The position numbers were made by a program, and so were the translations under genes. The notes under the pieces are model-generated. The model was not told the origin of the DNA. It made no database searches and saw only the letters and a program-made list of their open reading frames with translations. From Saccopteryx bilineata (lineage: Eukaryota > Chordata > Mammalia > Chiroptera > Emballonuridae), in NCBI RefSeq assembly GCF_036850765.1, contig NC_089490.1, forward strand, positions 273,992,482-274,056,481: 64,000 nucleotides of DNA. Direction: 5' to 3'. This document shows, in pieces, positions 1 through 10,020 of the stretch. The first letter of the stretch is position 1, and the number at the start of each line of letters is the position of its first letter.

Positions 1-184
1 TTGACCGTGGGCCTTCGGCAGACCGAGTAACCCCTTGCTCAAGCCAGCGACCTTGGGTCCAAGCTGGTGAGCTTTGCTCAAACCAGATGAGTCTGTGTTC
101 AAGCTGACATCCACGGAGTCTTGAACCTGGGTCTTTCGCATCCCAGTCCGATGCTCTATCCACTGCGCCACTGCCTGGTCAGGC
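1..184 (-). repeat. tRNA-derived SINE (family B), cut by window edge
   Basis: Read on the minus strand from about 184, it begins with a tRNA-like head (CCTGACCAGGCAGTGGCGCA, then GTGGATAGAGC) and continues through the family's 'TCACCAGCTTGGACCCAAGG' body. The tail lies outside the window. The same family recurs at 2676, 5371, 10021, 13855 and 17988. Non-coding, mobilised by L1 machinery. Confidence 0.88.
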
Positions 185-741
185 AGCATCGCTTTTTGTT
201 CACAGTTAAACTCAATAACATTTAGCAAGCAACAATGACATGTTAGCATAATCACAGAGTAAAATTATCAGGAGACTTCATTAAACAAATATCGATCAGG
301 AGCCTGCTTTGTACCTGGCGTTGCTCTGCTGTGGAGGGTACAACAATGGAGAGAACAAGTGCAATTCTAAGGATACAAAGAAATGTTTTGGCCAACCGCT
401 GCATTTCATATCATTTGCTTACAATGAATACTAGTCTTTTTGTTGTTGTTATTGTTCTCAGTTGAAACACAAAAATTCCTAGAGAGAGAATCTAATTATA
501 AATAAATGTCCACCTTAATGAAGGAGCATAAGGTTATTGGGAGACATGGCCCTGAGAATGAATCCTTCCAAATAGGAAGACATTTACAAACAAGCAGGTA
601 TTGCTGTGAGCTAGGAAGTCCATCAGTAGGTCCCACCTGCTCTTCCTATTATAGGAACAGCTAAAGGATGCAAAACTAAAATTCACTTTGTACATGTCTG
701 GCTCTTCTCAGAAAAGAAGGAATTTTGTTTACTGTAAAAAA
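185..741. other. No recognisable feature (AT-rich unique sequence)
   Basis: I see no exon, RNA gene or convincing repeat here apart from short T and GTT runs near 440-460. Confidence 0.5.
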
Positions 742-1156
742 CTGGTATGGGGTGAATGGTGCCCCTACATTTATATGTTCATGTCCTAACCCTACCCCCA
801 CCCCATGCCTTAGGAATGTGATCTTATTTGGAGATAGAGTATTTACAGAGATAATCAAGTTAAAGTGAAGTTATTAGGGTGGGCCCTAATCCAATATCAT
901 ATCATAGATTTTTTTTTTATAAAAATGGGAAATGTGGACACAAACATTGACATACACAGAGAGAAGATCATGTGAAGACACAAGAAGAAAACAGCCATCT
1001 CCAGTTCAAAGAGGCAGGCCTCAGGAGGAACCAACCCAACTGACATCTTGGTCTCTCAGACTTCTGGCCTTCAAAACTGTGGAACCATAACTTTCTGTCT
1101 TTAAATAGCTCAATTTGTGCTACTTGATTACAGCAGCCCTAGAAAACTGCTCTAGT
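742..1156 (-). repeat. MaLR-type LTR (MLT1/MST-like), antisense
   Basis: On the plus strand it shows the reverse of the familiar MaLR LTR body: a 'CCTAACCC' stretch, 'GTGATCTTATTTGGAGATAG', 'GGGTGGGCCCTAATCCAATA', 'CATGTGAAGACACAAG', and a terminal 'GCAGCCCTAGAAAACT'. Length of about 415 bp fits an LTR of this class. The subfamily is not assigned. It is an old, non-coding retroelement relic. Confidence 0.75.
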
Positions 1157-2660
1157 CACTCATGGGCAACGTTGAGCCTTCAGCTCAGGGTAATCTGTTG
1201 CTAAACACATTTGAACCTTTTTCCTCTGGGATAAAAATCAAATACCTGTAGTCACTCCAAAGATGAAACCAATCTCCGGGATGTTTAGCTGATGGACGTT
1301 TGCTAAGTATAAGGTCATTGTTATTAGTTAAACATTTACATAGCAATCACATTTTCCAAGTGGACTTGTTTTGCCATAGTACAGAAAAATTAATAGATTT
1401 GTAAATATTAACTTAGAATCTGGGATATGTAAGTCTGCTCCCAGCAATTGTATTTCTGATTTAAATGGGGACGTACACTATTACTCTTCAGCTAGAGCTC
1501 AAGTGGGTTGGCCAGTGATCATTGTAAGTTTGCTTCCTTGAATATGCACCATATTTCATGATGTCTTACTGGGGACTCGCCTTCTTCCTTTCCAGTGAAG
1601 TACACAGGCTTGATTTCTAGCAATATCTTTAAGTAGGTCATTAAGAAAAACATTCATAGGAAGCAGAGGTCAATTCCAGGCCTCTCCCCTTCCAGTTAAA
1701 TTAGAACTGTTTCTGAAATTTATTTACCCTGCTATGACATTTGCTTTTAAGATATTCAGTACCATTTTCTAAATTACAGTTACCAATGCGAACATAATAT
1801 ATTATGTCCAGAGTATACTTGACATTTTAGAATTACACATTGACTACTTAATTTTCTTATTTTATGTTTTGAAGTGAAACAATACATTAAAAAAACAAAA
1901 GAGCATGTTTTGTTGTTGTGGTTCTCAAGATAACCCATGAGTTAGGTTAAATTTCTGGGACCGACACATCTAGAAAGAATTTATGCATGTTTGGATTTTG
2001 TGACCTGAGGTATTATGCCACCATGAAGATTTTGTTGAAATTCTTATTATAAATATTTTCCTTCGAATTTTCCTTGTTTGGTAATTTTTAAGTACACAAC
2101 TCTGATGCTAATCAATAGCTATGTCTAAGCAGACATAGTTACCACCAAAAATCTGTATGCAGACTGATTCCCCATTGATAAGGCCATCAAATTGTTTCAC
2201 CCCACATTTCATTTTGCTTTGAAGAGGAATGTGTAGAGAGGGATTTAGAAATGATACATGATTTATTTATTCAACTACTTCTTTAACAAATGTACATTCA
2301 ATTAATAAAGACCAAGTGTTAAGTTGATAGTTGCAAAAGGAATGACTTTGGATAAGCTATAGAAATAGAGTAGGGACAAGTTTGCTAATAAACCTAGAAC
2401 TAGTATTTCTAACAATGGCTCAATTGTCCACAATAGTTAAACTGATGTGGCAATGAACGGTGCTTAGTGTGATCCATAACTCAGTAATTTATATCAAGTA
2501 AAAGATAAAGAGCAAGTATGCCATAGGTGATACAGTGTGGGTATATTTAAGAGCAAAGATAGCAGACAAGATGAGATGTGCACACCAAAGATTACTACAG
2601 GAGAAACCACAAAAGTCTAGGACATTGATGTGGTGCCAGTTATGTCAATGAGGCTTGTCA
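1157..2660. other. No recognisable feature
   Basis: About 1.5 kb of AT-rich sequence without a long open frame or a repeat I can name. Any old, strongly diverged repeat here would be beyond my detection. Confidence 0.45.
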
Positions 2661-2675
2661 AAAAGGAATAGATAA

Positions 2676-3005
2676 ACCTGACCAGGTGGTGGTGCAATGG
2701 ATAGAGCGTCGGACTGGGGTGCTGAAAGACCCAGGTTCAAGACCCTGAGGTTGCCAGTTTGAGCGCGGGCTCATCTGGTTTGAACAAAAGCTCACCAGCA
2801 TGGACCCAAGGTCGCTGGCTCGAGCAAGGGGTCACTCAGTCTGCTGAAGGCCCATGGTCAAACCACATATGAGAAAGCAATCAATGAACAACTAAGGTGT
2901 CGCAACAAAAAACTGATGATTGATGCTTCTCATCTCTCTCTGTTCTTGTCTGTCTGTCCCTATCTATCCCTCTCTCTGATTCTCTCTGTCTCTGTTAAAA
3001 AAAAA
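2676..3005 (+). repeat. tRNA-derived SINE (family B), full length with TSD
   Basis: Starts CCTGACCAGGTGGTGGTGCA, with tRNA-like A and B box regions. It contains the 'GAGAAAGCAATCAATGAACA' segment and ends in a CT-rich stretch plus an A tail. It is flanked by a perfect 15-bp TSD (AAAAGGAATAGATAA) at 2661-2675 and 3006-3020, showing L1-type target-primed insertion. The intact TSD and good match to siblings suggest a fairly young copy. Confidence 0.95.
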
Positions 3006-3020
3006 AAAAGGAATAGATAA

Positions 3021-3757
3021 GAAGGACTATACATTTCAGGGAAGAATGCTAGTCCAGAAGGGATAAAAATTTGAACACACTAAATAAAGTTTTAATTCTT
3101 TATTAATGGTAAGGCAACAATAATGGATTATTTAGAAATGTTGTTTAAAAACTTATATAGTGATTTAAATAATTTTATAATATCTTTATGGCATCTTTAT
3201 AAGAGTACTAAATAAATTATCTATTTGTCTATCAATCAAACATCTGTTTATCTCTTTTGTAGTCACCTCCAGTTAAAATGTGGGTTAGATGTTGAGATAA
3301 ATAATTCTATACATATAACAAGAGGGCATAGTTTTATTACTCACATACTGAGGCTTTTTATGGGAGAAGGGGCAGGGGAAGCTCCCAACTAATCCAGAAA
3401 TGGCTTGAGAGAACCAGGTGAGGAAACTGGCATGGCTTTACTTATGGTTAACGAGTGGAACCAGATGGATTGTTTGTATGGTTTGAACTTCCCACTCATA
3501 CAAGCAGAAGGAACACCTGAGCATTTTTATTTACTTCACTAGAAGTAAGAGGGACAGAGAAAAGATGGAAGGCTGTCAGTAGTCAAACATCTAAAATGGA
3601 AGCAGAGTCTTTATTACTCTGCTTTATTAATCTAAAAATGATGTTAAAGTGAATCCTGATTAACTTTTCACAAATTTTTGAGAGTTTTCTCATATTTTTT
3701 GAGATAAATAACAATGTCCCATAGTTTATTAAACTCCATTTGGAATTCCATGTCTCT
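3021..3757. other. No recognisable feature
   Basis: AT-rich sequence with no supported gene. Open frames on the minus strand at 3583-4249 borrow most of their length from the neighbouring SINE and are not credible. Confidence 0.45.
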
Positions 3758-3772
3758 AAAAATGGTGGGATC

Positions 3773-4167
3773 ACCCTGGCCGGTTGGCTCAGTGGTAGAG
3801 TGTCGGCCTGGCATGCGGGGCACCCGGGTTCGATTCCCGGCCAGGGCACATAGGAGAAGCGCCCATTTGCTTCTCCACCCCCCCTCCTTCCTCTCTGTCT
3901 CTCTCTTCCCCTCCGGCAGCCAAGGCTCCATTGGAGCAAAGATGACCCGGGCGCTGGGGATGGCTTCTTGGCCTCTGCCCCAGGCGCTAGAGTGGCGCTG
4001 GTCGCAGCAGAGCGACGCCCCGGAGGAGCAGAGCATCACCCCCTGGTGGGCATGCCAGGTGGATCCCGGTCGGGCGCATGCAGGAGTCTGACTGTATCTC
4101 CCCATTTCCAGCTTCAGAAAAATACAAATAAATAAATAAATAAATAAATAAATAAAATAAAATAAAA
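3773..4167 (+). repeat. Long tRNA-derived SINE (family A) with TSD
   Basis: Head CCTGGCCGGTTGGCTCAGTG. A box TGGCTCAGTGG is at 3785-3795 and B box GGTTCGATTCC at 3827-3837, both close to pol III consensus. The body of roughly 250 bp is followed by an (AAAT)n tail at 4124-4167. Flanked by a 15-bp TSD ending in GGTGGGATC at 3758-3772 and 4168-4182. Inserted into an L1 3' UTR. Open frames of 118-193 aa over it are artefacts. Confidence 0.95.
3785..3837 (+). promoter_or_regulatory. Internal pol III promoter (A and B boxes) of the family A SINE
   Basis: TGGCTCAGTGG and GGTTCGATTCC lie 31 bp apart, as in tRNA genes. This shows tRNA ancestry. It is not a functional tRNA: the 3' half of the cloverleaf runs into SINE body. 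Confidence 0.7.
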
Positions 4168-4292
4168 AAAAATGGTGGGATCTTGATAACATTATACGAA
4201 GTGAAATAAGTAAATCAGAAAAAACCAGGAACTGCATTATTCCATACATAGGTGGGACTTAAAAGTGAAACTAAGAGACATTGATAAGAGTG

Positions 4293-4323
4293 TGGTGGTT
4301 GGGGGGGGGAGGAGGGGGAGGGG
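4293..4323 (+). other. G-rich tract, possible G-quadruplex, in L1 3' UTR
   Basis: Runs of nine, two, five and four G separated by single A bases. Typical of the polypurine tract in mammalian L1 3' UTRs; formation of a quadruplex is inference. Confidence 0.5.
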
Positions 4324-4397
4324 CACAAAGAAAACTAGATAGAAGGTGACAGAGGACAATCTGACTTTGGGTGATGGGTATGCAACATAAGTGAACG

Positions 4398-4527
4398 ACA
4401 ACACAGAGAAAAAGAGCCTAAAAAAATTAGAATAGTGCCTCAGGGAAGAGTAGGACTATAACAAAGGATATGACATTTGTGTCATTAGAACCCTGGAAGA
4501 CGATAAGCAAGAAGGACATGAAAAACT
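4398..4527 (+). repeat. Inverted duplicate of 6237-6366 (130 bp)
   Basis: Base-by-base comparison with the reverse complement of 6237-6366 gives an ungapped 130-bp match with three mismatches (coordinates sum to 10764 throughout). The downstream copy lies inside an old L1 fragment. This copy abuts an L1 3' UTR on the left and a tail-less SINE on the right, with no TSD visible. Confidence 0.85.
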
Positions 4528-4847
4528 CCCGCATGTGCCTGACCGGGATCCACCCAGCACGCCCACCAGGGGGCGATGCTCTGCCCCTCCGGGGAGTCGC
4601 TCTGTCGTGACCAGAGCTGCTCTAGCGCCTGGGGCAGAGGCCAAGGAGCCATCCCCAGCGCCCGGGCCATCTTTTGCTCCAATGGAGCCTCGGCTGCGGG
4701 AGTGGAAGAGAGAGACAGAGAGGAAGGAGAGGGGGAGGGGTGGAGAAGCAGATGGGCGCCTCTCCTGTGTGCCCTGGCCGGGAATCGAACCCAGGACTTC
4801 TGCACGCCAGGCCGACACTCTACCACTGAGCCAACCAGCCAGGGCCA
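4526..4847 (-). repeat. SINE family A, tail-less copy at a rearrangement junction
   Basis: Reverse strand from 4847: head with GGTTGGCTCAGTGGTAGAG, B box region, then the body down to the GCATGCGGGAGT region. It stops short of the CT-rich/A tail present in siblings. No TSD is recognisable. The few bases shared with the inverted duplicate at 4526-4527 suggest a microhomology junction. Confidence 0.88.
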
Positions 4848-5370
4848 CAAGTCTTATATTTTTAACTCAAATTTAAAGTGTAATTTTTCCAGATATTTTC
4901 TCAGTGAACCCAGTATCAGTTGTGTTGACCTGTTCCTGAACAAATGCACATATATTGTGTGAAAGTATTCTCTACCCTCCTTCTACTTTTAATTTCCAAT
5001 GCATTGGATTTATTTTACGTACTGATTGATTTATTATATCTTTGTGCAAGACACAGAAAATCAATACAAGGAAAATAAATACAAACTATAAGTGGCCACA
5101 AAAGAGCTTATGTGTGTCTAAGACTATTATAAAGAGGGGTATGAACACAATTTTATCTCAAAAACAAAATACTGTTTTGTTCCAACCTTCTATAAACTTT
5201 GTCATAAACACAATATTTAATTGATTTTAATAAAAAAAACTCTTTGGAGAAGAGTAAAACCTATTTAATCCAGTCTATTTGAAAATCTCTAACAGACATT
5301 TGATTTTTAAATAATCATTTCATTTTGAGATACGAGTTGATTCATACGGCCATGTAAAAAATAATAAAGA
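4848..5370. other. No recognisable feature
   Basis: AT-rich unique sequence. The 60-aa frame at 5042-5224 has no recognisable protein character. Confidence 0.45.
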
Positions 5371-5665
5371 GCCTGACCAGGTGGTATCGCAGTGGATAGA
5401 ACATTGGACTGAGATGTGGAGGACTTATGTTCGAAACCCTGAAGTCACCAGCTTGAGTGTGCGTTCATCTGGTTTGAGCAAGTCTCACCAGCTTGAGCCC
5501 AAGGTCATTGGCTTGAGCAAGGGGTCACTCTGTCTGCTGTAGCCCCCTGGTCATGGCACATATGAGAAAGCAATCAATAAACAACTAAGGTGCCACAACA
5601 AAGAATCGATGCTTCTCATCTCTCTCCTTTCCTGTCTGTCTGTCCCTCTCAGTCTCTGTCACACA
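5371..5665 (+). repeat. tRNA-derived SINE (family B) with TSD
   Basis: GCCTGACCAGGTGGTATCGC head, body and CT-rich 3' region as in the copy at 2676. An AAAAAATAATAA-type TSD lies at about 5356-5370 and again from 5666. The internal body is more diverged than in the 2676 copy. Confidence 0.9.
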
Positions 5666-5691
5666 AAAAATAATAATAATACAGAGAAATA

Positions 5692-6430
5692 CTATGTACT
5701 CTTCACTCAGTTTCCTCCATTCATTGGCAGCATCTGCAAAAGTGTACTAAGTATCACAAGCAATACATTGACATTGATAGTCAAAATACAGAACACTTCA
5801 ATCACGACAGTGATCCCTCATCTTGTCTTTCTCTAGCCACAGCCACTTCCTTCCACCCCCTTCATCTTCCTTAACCATTATCAACAACTAACCTGTTCTC
5901 TTTGTCCCTAGTTTTCTCTGTTTAAGAATGTGATAAAATAGAATCATACAGTATGTAACTTTTGGGAATTGTCATTTTTTTAATGAGCATAACTCTCTAG
6001 AGATCCAGCCAGGTTGTTGTGCATGTCCCTATAGGTAAGGCGCCATCTCACTGCTGCTGTTTCCAAGATTTTTTCTTTGTCTTTAGTTTTCACATGTTTA
6101 ATTGTAATGTGTTTTGGCATGAATTCTTTCAGGTGTATCTTATTTGTATTATATGTGGCTTCTTAAATCTGTAGGTTTGTGTCTCTTCCCAAATGTGGGA
6201 GATTTTTAGTTTTTTTTTTAGTTTTTTTTCTTAAACAGTTTTTCATGTCCTTCTTGCTTATCTTCTTCCAGGGCTCTAATGACACAAATGTCATATCCTT
6301 TGTTATAGTCCTACTCTTCCTTGAGGCACTATTCTAATTTTTTTAGGCTCTTTTTCTCTGTGTTGTTAAGAATGGGTATGGTAGATCAGTAAAAGCAATT
6401 GTGGAGCTTGAAGAAATTTTATCTTGTGTT
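5692..6430 (-). repeat. Old LINE-1 fragments, antisense
   Basis: Plus-strand sequence matches the reverse of L1 3' regions: 'GTTCTCTTTGTCCCTAG', 'AATAGAATCATACAGTATGT' near 5940. From about 6050 it matches a second L1 block ('TCTGTAGGTTTGTGTCTCTT', 'GGGCTCTAATGACACAAATG', 'CTTTGTTATAGTCC'). Divergence from remembered consensus is high, so the elements are old. Part of the second block is the source or partner of the inverted duplicate at 4398. Confidence 0.65.
6237..6366 (-). repeat. Partner copy of the inverted duplication at 4398-4527
   Basis: See the entry at 4398. The L1 homology continues on both sides of this copy, so this is more likely the ancestral position. Confidence 0.8.
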
Positions 6431-6518
6431 GGGATTATGAACCCGGCCTTTGGAGAGAACATATATCCTCTAAAACTCAAAGTAAATTCTATGTGAGTGT
6501 GTGAGAGAGGTTTTGTGT

Positions 6519-6546
6519 GAGTGTGTGTGTGTGTGTGTGTGTGAGT
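6519..6546. repeat. (TG)n microsatellite
   Basis: About 13 near-uninterrupted TG units, followed by imperfect GTAT units. Confidence 0.95.
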
Positions 6547-7235
6547 GCATGTATGTATGTTTTCTGGGGAAATGTTCATAAAGCTCACCTTTTTCTAAAA
6601 TTAGCTCCCACCAGTCCCATCCTTTTAGAACTTACGACATTTTGCAGTCTCTGTTCTTTAATGGTCCTCCCATTGTCCCTTTCTATGTCTGTCACTCCTA
6701 ACCCATGAAGATATTTGTTGAAAAAGCACAGGATATTTAAGATATATCACTACTTCAGGTTAGATGACTGGGGTGAGTGTTGCCAATCATGAGCGAAATC
6801 TTTAATTAAGAACAAAGAGTTTCTAACCTTGGAAAGATTAAATGTTGTGATTGTCAATGGTGGTAAGAAAGTGAGATTGAATGGATAACAGACACCAGTG
6901 TGAAAGCACCTGAGAGGAAACCAGGCTCACATCTTCCCATTCACTCCCAAAGTGTGGCCAAGCCTTGCTGAAGTCCACTGGGTTTCCTGAATGCACCACC
7001 CTTTTTCTTCCCAGCCACTGCACAGGTGACTCCAACATCTCTAACTTCCATTTTTTCATTTTCATATGCATGCACAGGGGACATGGGAGAAATCACAAAA
7101 CAATCCTCTAGAAAAGCCTAATGCCAGTAAATAAACACAAAGCAGAGATAAGTTTCAAGGAAAATGTAATTGACCAAGAGTAAATAAATTATAAATAGAA
7201 AATCCAGATCAAACAATAACCCAATTACTATTACG
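6547..7235. other. No recognisable feature
   Basis: Unique sequence; the 77-aa minus-strand frame at 6838-7071 has no recognisable motif. Confidence 0.4.
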
Positions 7236-7698
7236 TTCATTTTCTATTGCCACGTTAATAACTCAACACAAGCTTGGTGGCTTAAAACAACACAATTTTA
7301 ACCTCTTACATTTCAAGAGGCCAAAAATCTGAAGTCAGCTTTATCACTGGGCTCATGTCAAGGTATCAGACAGATTGGTTCCTTCTGGAGGTTCCAGAGG
7401 AGAACTGTTTTCTAGCTTAAGTGATAGCCTGGGTTCTTTGCTTAAGAGCTATCCCTTCCATCACTGCAATCTCTTGCTACTATCATCACATCTTGTCTCT
7501 TCTATAGTTAATTCTCCCTCTGCCTCCTTCCTGTAAGGACACAGATTACATGTAGTATGTACCTGCATAATCCACGGTAATCATTCCACCTCATGATCCT
7601 TAAATGCACCACTTCTGCCATGTCCCTTTTGCCATATAAAGTAATTTGGAACTAAGATATGGATCTCTTGGAGCATCATTATTCAGCCTACCCAACCA
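7236..7698 (+). repeat. Ancient MaLR/ERVL-type LTR
   Basis: 'TTTTCTATTGCCACGTTAAT', 'GGTGGCTTAAAACAACACAA', 'CACTGGGCTCATGTCAAGGT', 'TTCCTTCTGGAGGTTCCAGA', and a terminal 'GCATCATTATTCAGCCTACC' follow the order of a common mammalian LTR. No internal retroviral genes accompany it. Subfamily not assigned. Confidence 0.65.
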
Positions 7699-7699
7699 T

Positions 7700-8880
7700 T
7701 AAAAAATTGAATCAATAATAACATTTTCATTCCCTCTTTCCCCACTAACTCCCACCACAAAAAGAAATTAAGCCCAGATAGTTTTACACTAAAAAATATT
7801 TAACCCATCTGAGAAAAACAGTAACCTCTTTTATTTTTTTTTTAATATTCACAAACTAGGAAATAAAAAAAAAGCTACCCAACTTATTTTAAGGCTACTA
7901 TAATTTGATCTAAAACTATGCATAATAATACCAGAAAAGATTATCATAAACTACTCTTGCTTATGGATAAAGATGTAAAAATAATTTAAAAACAAGCAGT
8001 TGGCCACATCTAAGAAATTCAAATACAGTTAAGGATCAGAAAATCTATTCATATATTAAATTAGTAGTTTAAAGAAAACTTGCTTTTCATCATCTTAAAG
8101 ATGCATAAAACACATTTAATAAAATTAGTTGTCCATTTATAATATAAGCCAGTTGCAAATTAGAAATACAATAAAATGTAAAAAATAAAGTAAATTTGTA
8201 ACCTGATAAATACTGATGTCACCATCTAAAAGAAAAAGAAACTAAGTCAAAGTATACAAATATAAAATTTTTGGCCTTGGCCGGTTGGCTCAGTGGTAGA
8301 GCGTCGGCCTGGCATGCAGGAGTCCCGGGTTTGATTCCAGGCCAGGGCACACAGAAGAAGTGCCCATCTGTTTCTCCACCCCTCCCCCTCTCCTTCCTCT
8401 CTGTCTCTCTCTTCCCCTCCCACAGCCGAGGCTCCATTGGAGCAAAGATGGCCTGAGCCCTGAGGATGGCTCTGTGGCCTCTGCCTCAGGTGCTAGAATG
8501 GCTCTGGTTGCAACAGAGCGACACCCCAGATGGCCAAAGCATCGCCCCCTGGTGGAAATGCCGGGTGGATCCTGGTCAGGTGCATGTGGGAGTCTGTCTG
8601 ACTGCCTCCCCATTTCCAACTTCAGAAAAAAAATACAAAAAAAATTTTTTTTTTGAACAATAAACACAAATAATCAATAGACAAGGGAAAGAAACCCAAC
8701 CTTACAAGTAATCAAAGAACTGCAAACAAAAACCATGGGAGGTTGATATGTTCTATAGATTAGACAACATTTTTAAATACCTAAGAATAGCAAACATCAA
8801 CAAGAATAATGGAGAAACAGGGAATTGCATACATGAAAGAGAATATACATTAATGTGAAATGTTGAGAAGAAGTTAACAG
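7700..8880 (+). pseudogene. Decayed LINE-1 ORF2 remnant, interrupted by a SINE
   Basis: Sequence at 7770-8000 aligns by eye with the L1 ORF2 region around the reverse-transcriptase N-terminus ('AAGCCCAGATAGTTTTACAC', 'GCTACCCAACTTATTTTAAG', 'AATAATACCAGAAAAG'). 8660-8880 looks like another L1 portion. Stops and indels occur in every frame, so it is non-functional. Confidence 0.5.
8273..8640 (+). repeat. Long tRNA-derived SINE (family A)
   Basis: GGCCGGTTGGCTCAGTGGTA head, B box degraded to GGTTTGATTCC, body with one 'CCCCCTGGTGG' unit, and an A/T-rich tail. Frames of 61-125 aa across it are SINE read-through and not genes. Confidence 0.93.
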
Positions 8881-9308
8881 CTCAGCAGTGATTACCGTTA
8901 AGGCCTTTCTTTCTGGTTCTAGCTGGTTTCATTTGGATCTGGGTGAATCTCCAATACCTGCCTGTGTCTTCCATTGTGTGTTCCTGGGACAAGAAGGGCT
9001 GTCCTCAGGTGATGTTTAGCCATCTGTCCCTTCCTCTTCACCCCTGTGTCCTTGCAAGGGAAGAGCTTCTTCCTCCCACCTCACAGGCTCCTGTTTCTCC
9101 AGGATAGCCACTTCCTCCAGTTTACATCTTAACCTTCCATTATCTCCTCTCCCAAAGAGGAAAAATAGGCTTTGTAAGCACACATTTAAATTTGTGGTTC
9201 TCATGGAATGTTTGATACCTGGAATTGGAACAGGACAAAGAGTTCTATGATTACACAGAAAGAAAACAGGGACTGGAAGTGCCCAGAGAGAGAGATTCTT
9301 CTGAGTGG
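8881..9308. other. No recognisable feature
   Basis: Unique sequence; no supported gene or repeat. Confidence 0.4.
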
Positions 9309-9910
9309 CATAGTTCCTTCACGTGGCTATAACAAAGCATCACAGACCTGGAGGAGTATAAACAACAGACACTGGTTTCTCTTCCATCTGGAGGATGGAA
9401 GTCCAAGATCAAGCAGTTAGCAGACTCAGTGCCTGGTGAGGGTTCTCTTTCTAGTCCATGACATCGACCTTCTCCCTGTGCTCTCACATGGCAGGAGTCA
9501 GCTCTCTGGGGTCTATTGCATAAGGGTACTAATCCCATCACAGGGGCTCCACCATCACAATCTAATCGCCTTTCAAAGGCCTTGACTCCAAGAATCATCA
9601 CATTGGGGGTTAGATTTCTTTTCTTTTTTTAAATTTAGAAATTAAATTTAATGGGGTGACATTGATCAATAAGAAGAGTACATAGGTTTCAGGTAAACAT
9701 TTCTATAGCATTTAAAGTGATGATTGCAATGTGTCTATCACTCAAAATCAAATAATTTTCCATCACTGTATATTTGTCCCTCTTTATTCCCTTTCCCCAA
9801 CCCCATTACCTGGATCCCCTGGTAAACACTTCACGTCTATCTTTCATTATGGGAGTTAGGTTTTAACACATGAATTTGGGAGGGACACAAATATTCAGAT
9901 CATAGCAATC
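9309..9910 (+). repeat. MLT1-type LTR split by an L1 insertion
   Basis: 9309-9617 has 'GTGGCTATAACAAAGCATCA', 'GATGGAAGTCCAAGATCAAG', 'CTGGTGAGGGTTCTCTTTCT', 'GGGTACTAATCCCATCACAG' and 'ATCACATTGGGGGTTAG'. The LTR resumes at about 9851-9910 with 'GTTTTAACACATGAATTTGG' and 'GGACACAAATATTCAG'. The two halves join cleanly if the intervening L1 piece is removed. Confidence 0.8.
9618..9850 (-). repeat. LINE-1 3' UTR fragment inserted in an MLT1 LTR
   Basis: A T-rich left end (reversed poly-A) is followed by 'AATGGGGTGACATTGATCAA' and 'ATAGGTTTCAGGTAAACA', the reverse complement of a bat-type L1 3' terminus. The flanking GGGGTTAGATTT (about 9606-9617) and GGAGTTAGGTTT (about 9852-9863) form an imperfect TSD. 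The element is 5'-truncated. Confidence 0.75.
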
Positions 9911-10020
9911 CAACTTTCCAATATAGCCTTGCCACCACGGCTCAAAGCTGGAGATGGGCATTATGTAAAGAAACAAGTGTGTGGGAAGAGATGAAAAATG
10001 ATGTCCATCATAGCTCTTCT

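Larger units (their letters stand above)
3758..4397 (+). repeat. LINE-1 3' end (3' UTR), split by a SINE
   Basis: After the SINE, the sequence from about 4170 reads as an L1 3' end: 'TTGATAACATTATACGAAGT', 'GTGAAATAAGTAAATCAG', 'AGGTGGGACTTAAAAGTGAA'. A G-rich polypurine stretch follows at 4293-4323, a usual feature of mammalian L1 3' UTRs. The L1 match stops abruptly at 4397, where an unrelated inverted copy of downstream sequence begins. The 5' portion before the SINE is very short. Confidence 0.7.

Noticed and set aside
3785..3845. tRNA gene
   Set aside because: A and B boxes are good, but the acceptor and T arms do not close. The sequence runs into a SINE body and repeats across the window.
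3583..4249. Overlapping frames of 118-193 aa on both strands
   Set aside because: Most of their length lies inside a family A SINE. The same peptides (e.g. with GWLSGR or CALAGNRTRV) recur at every other copy (4456-4962, 8219-8667, 17375-17912, 27461-27921, 54522-55063).
4398..6366. Twin-primed L1 as the explanation of the inverted pair
   Set aside because: Twin priming inverts one part of a single copy without duplicating sequence. Here the same 130 bp is present twice at 98% identity.
6343..6708. Frames over the (TG)n repeat
   Set aside because: Low-complexity HTHTHT or VCVCVC peptides produced by a microsatellite.
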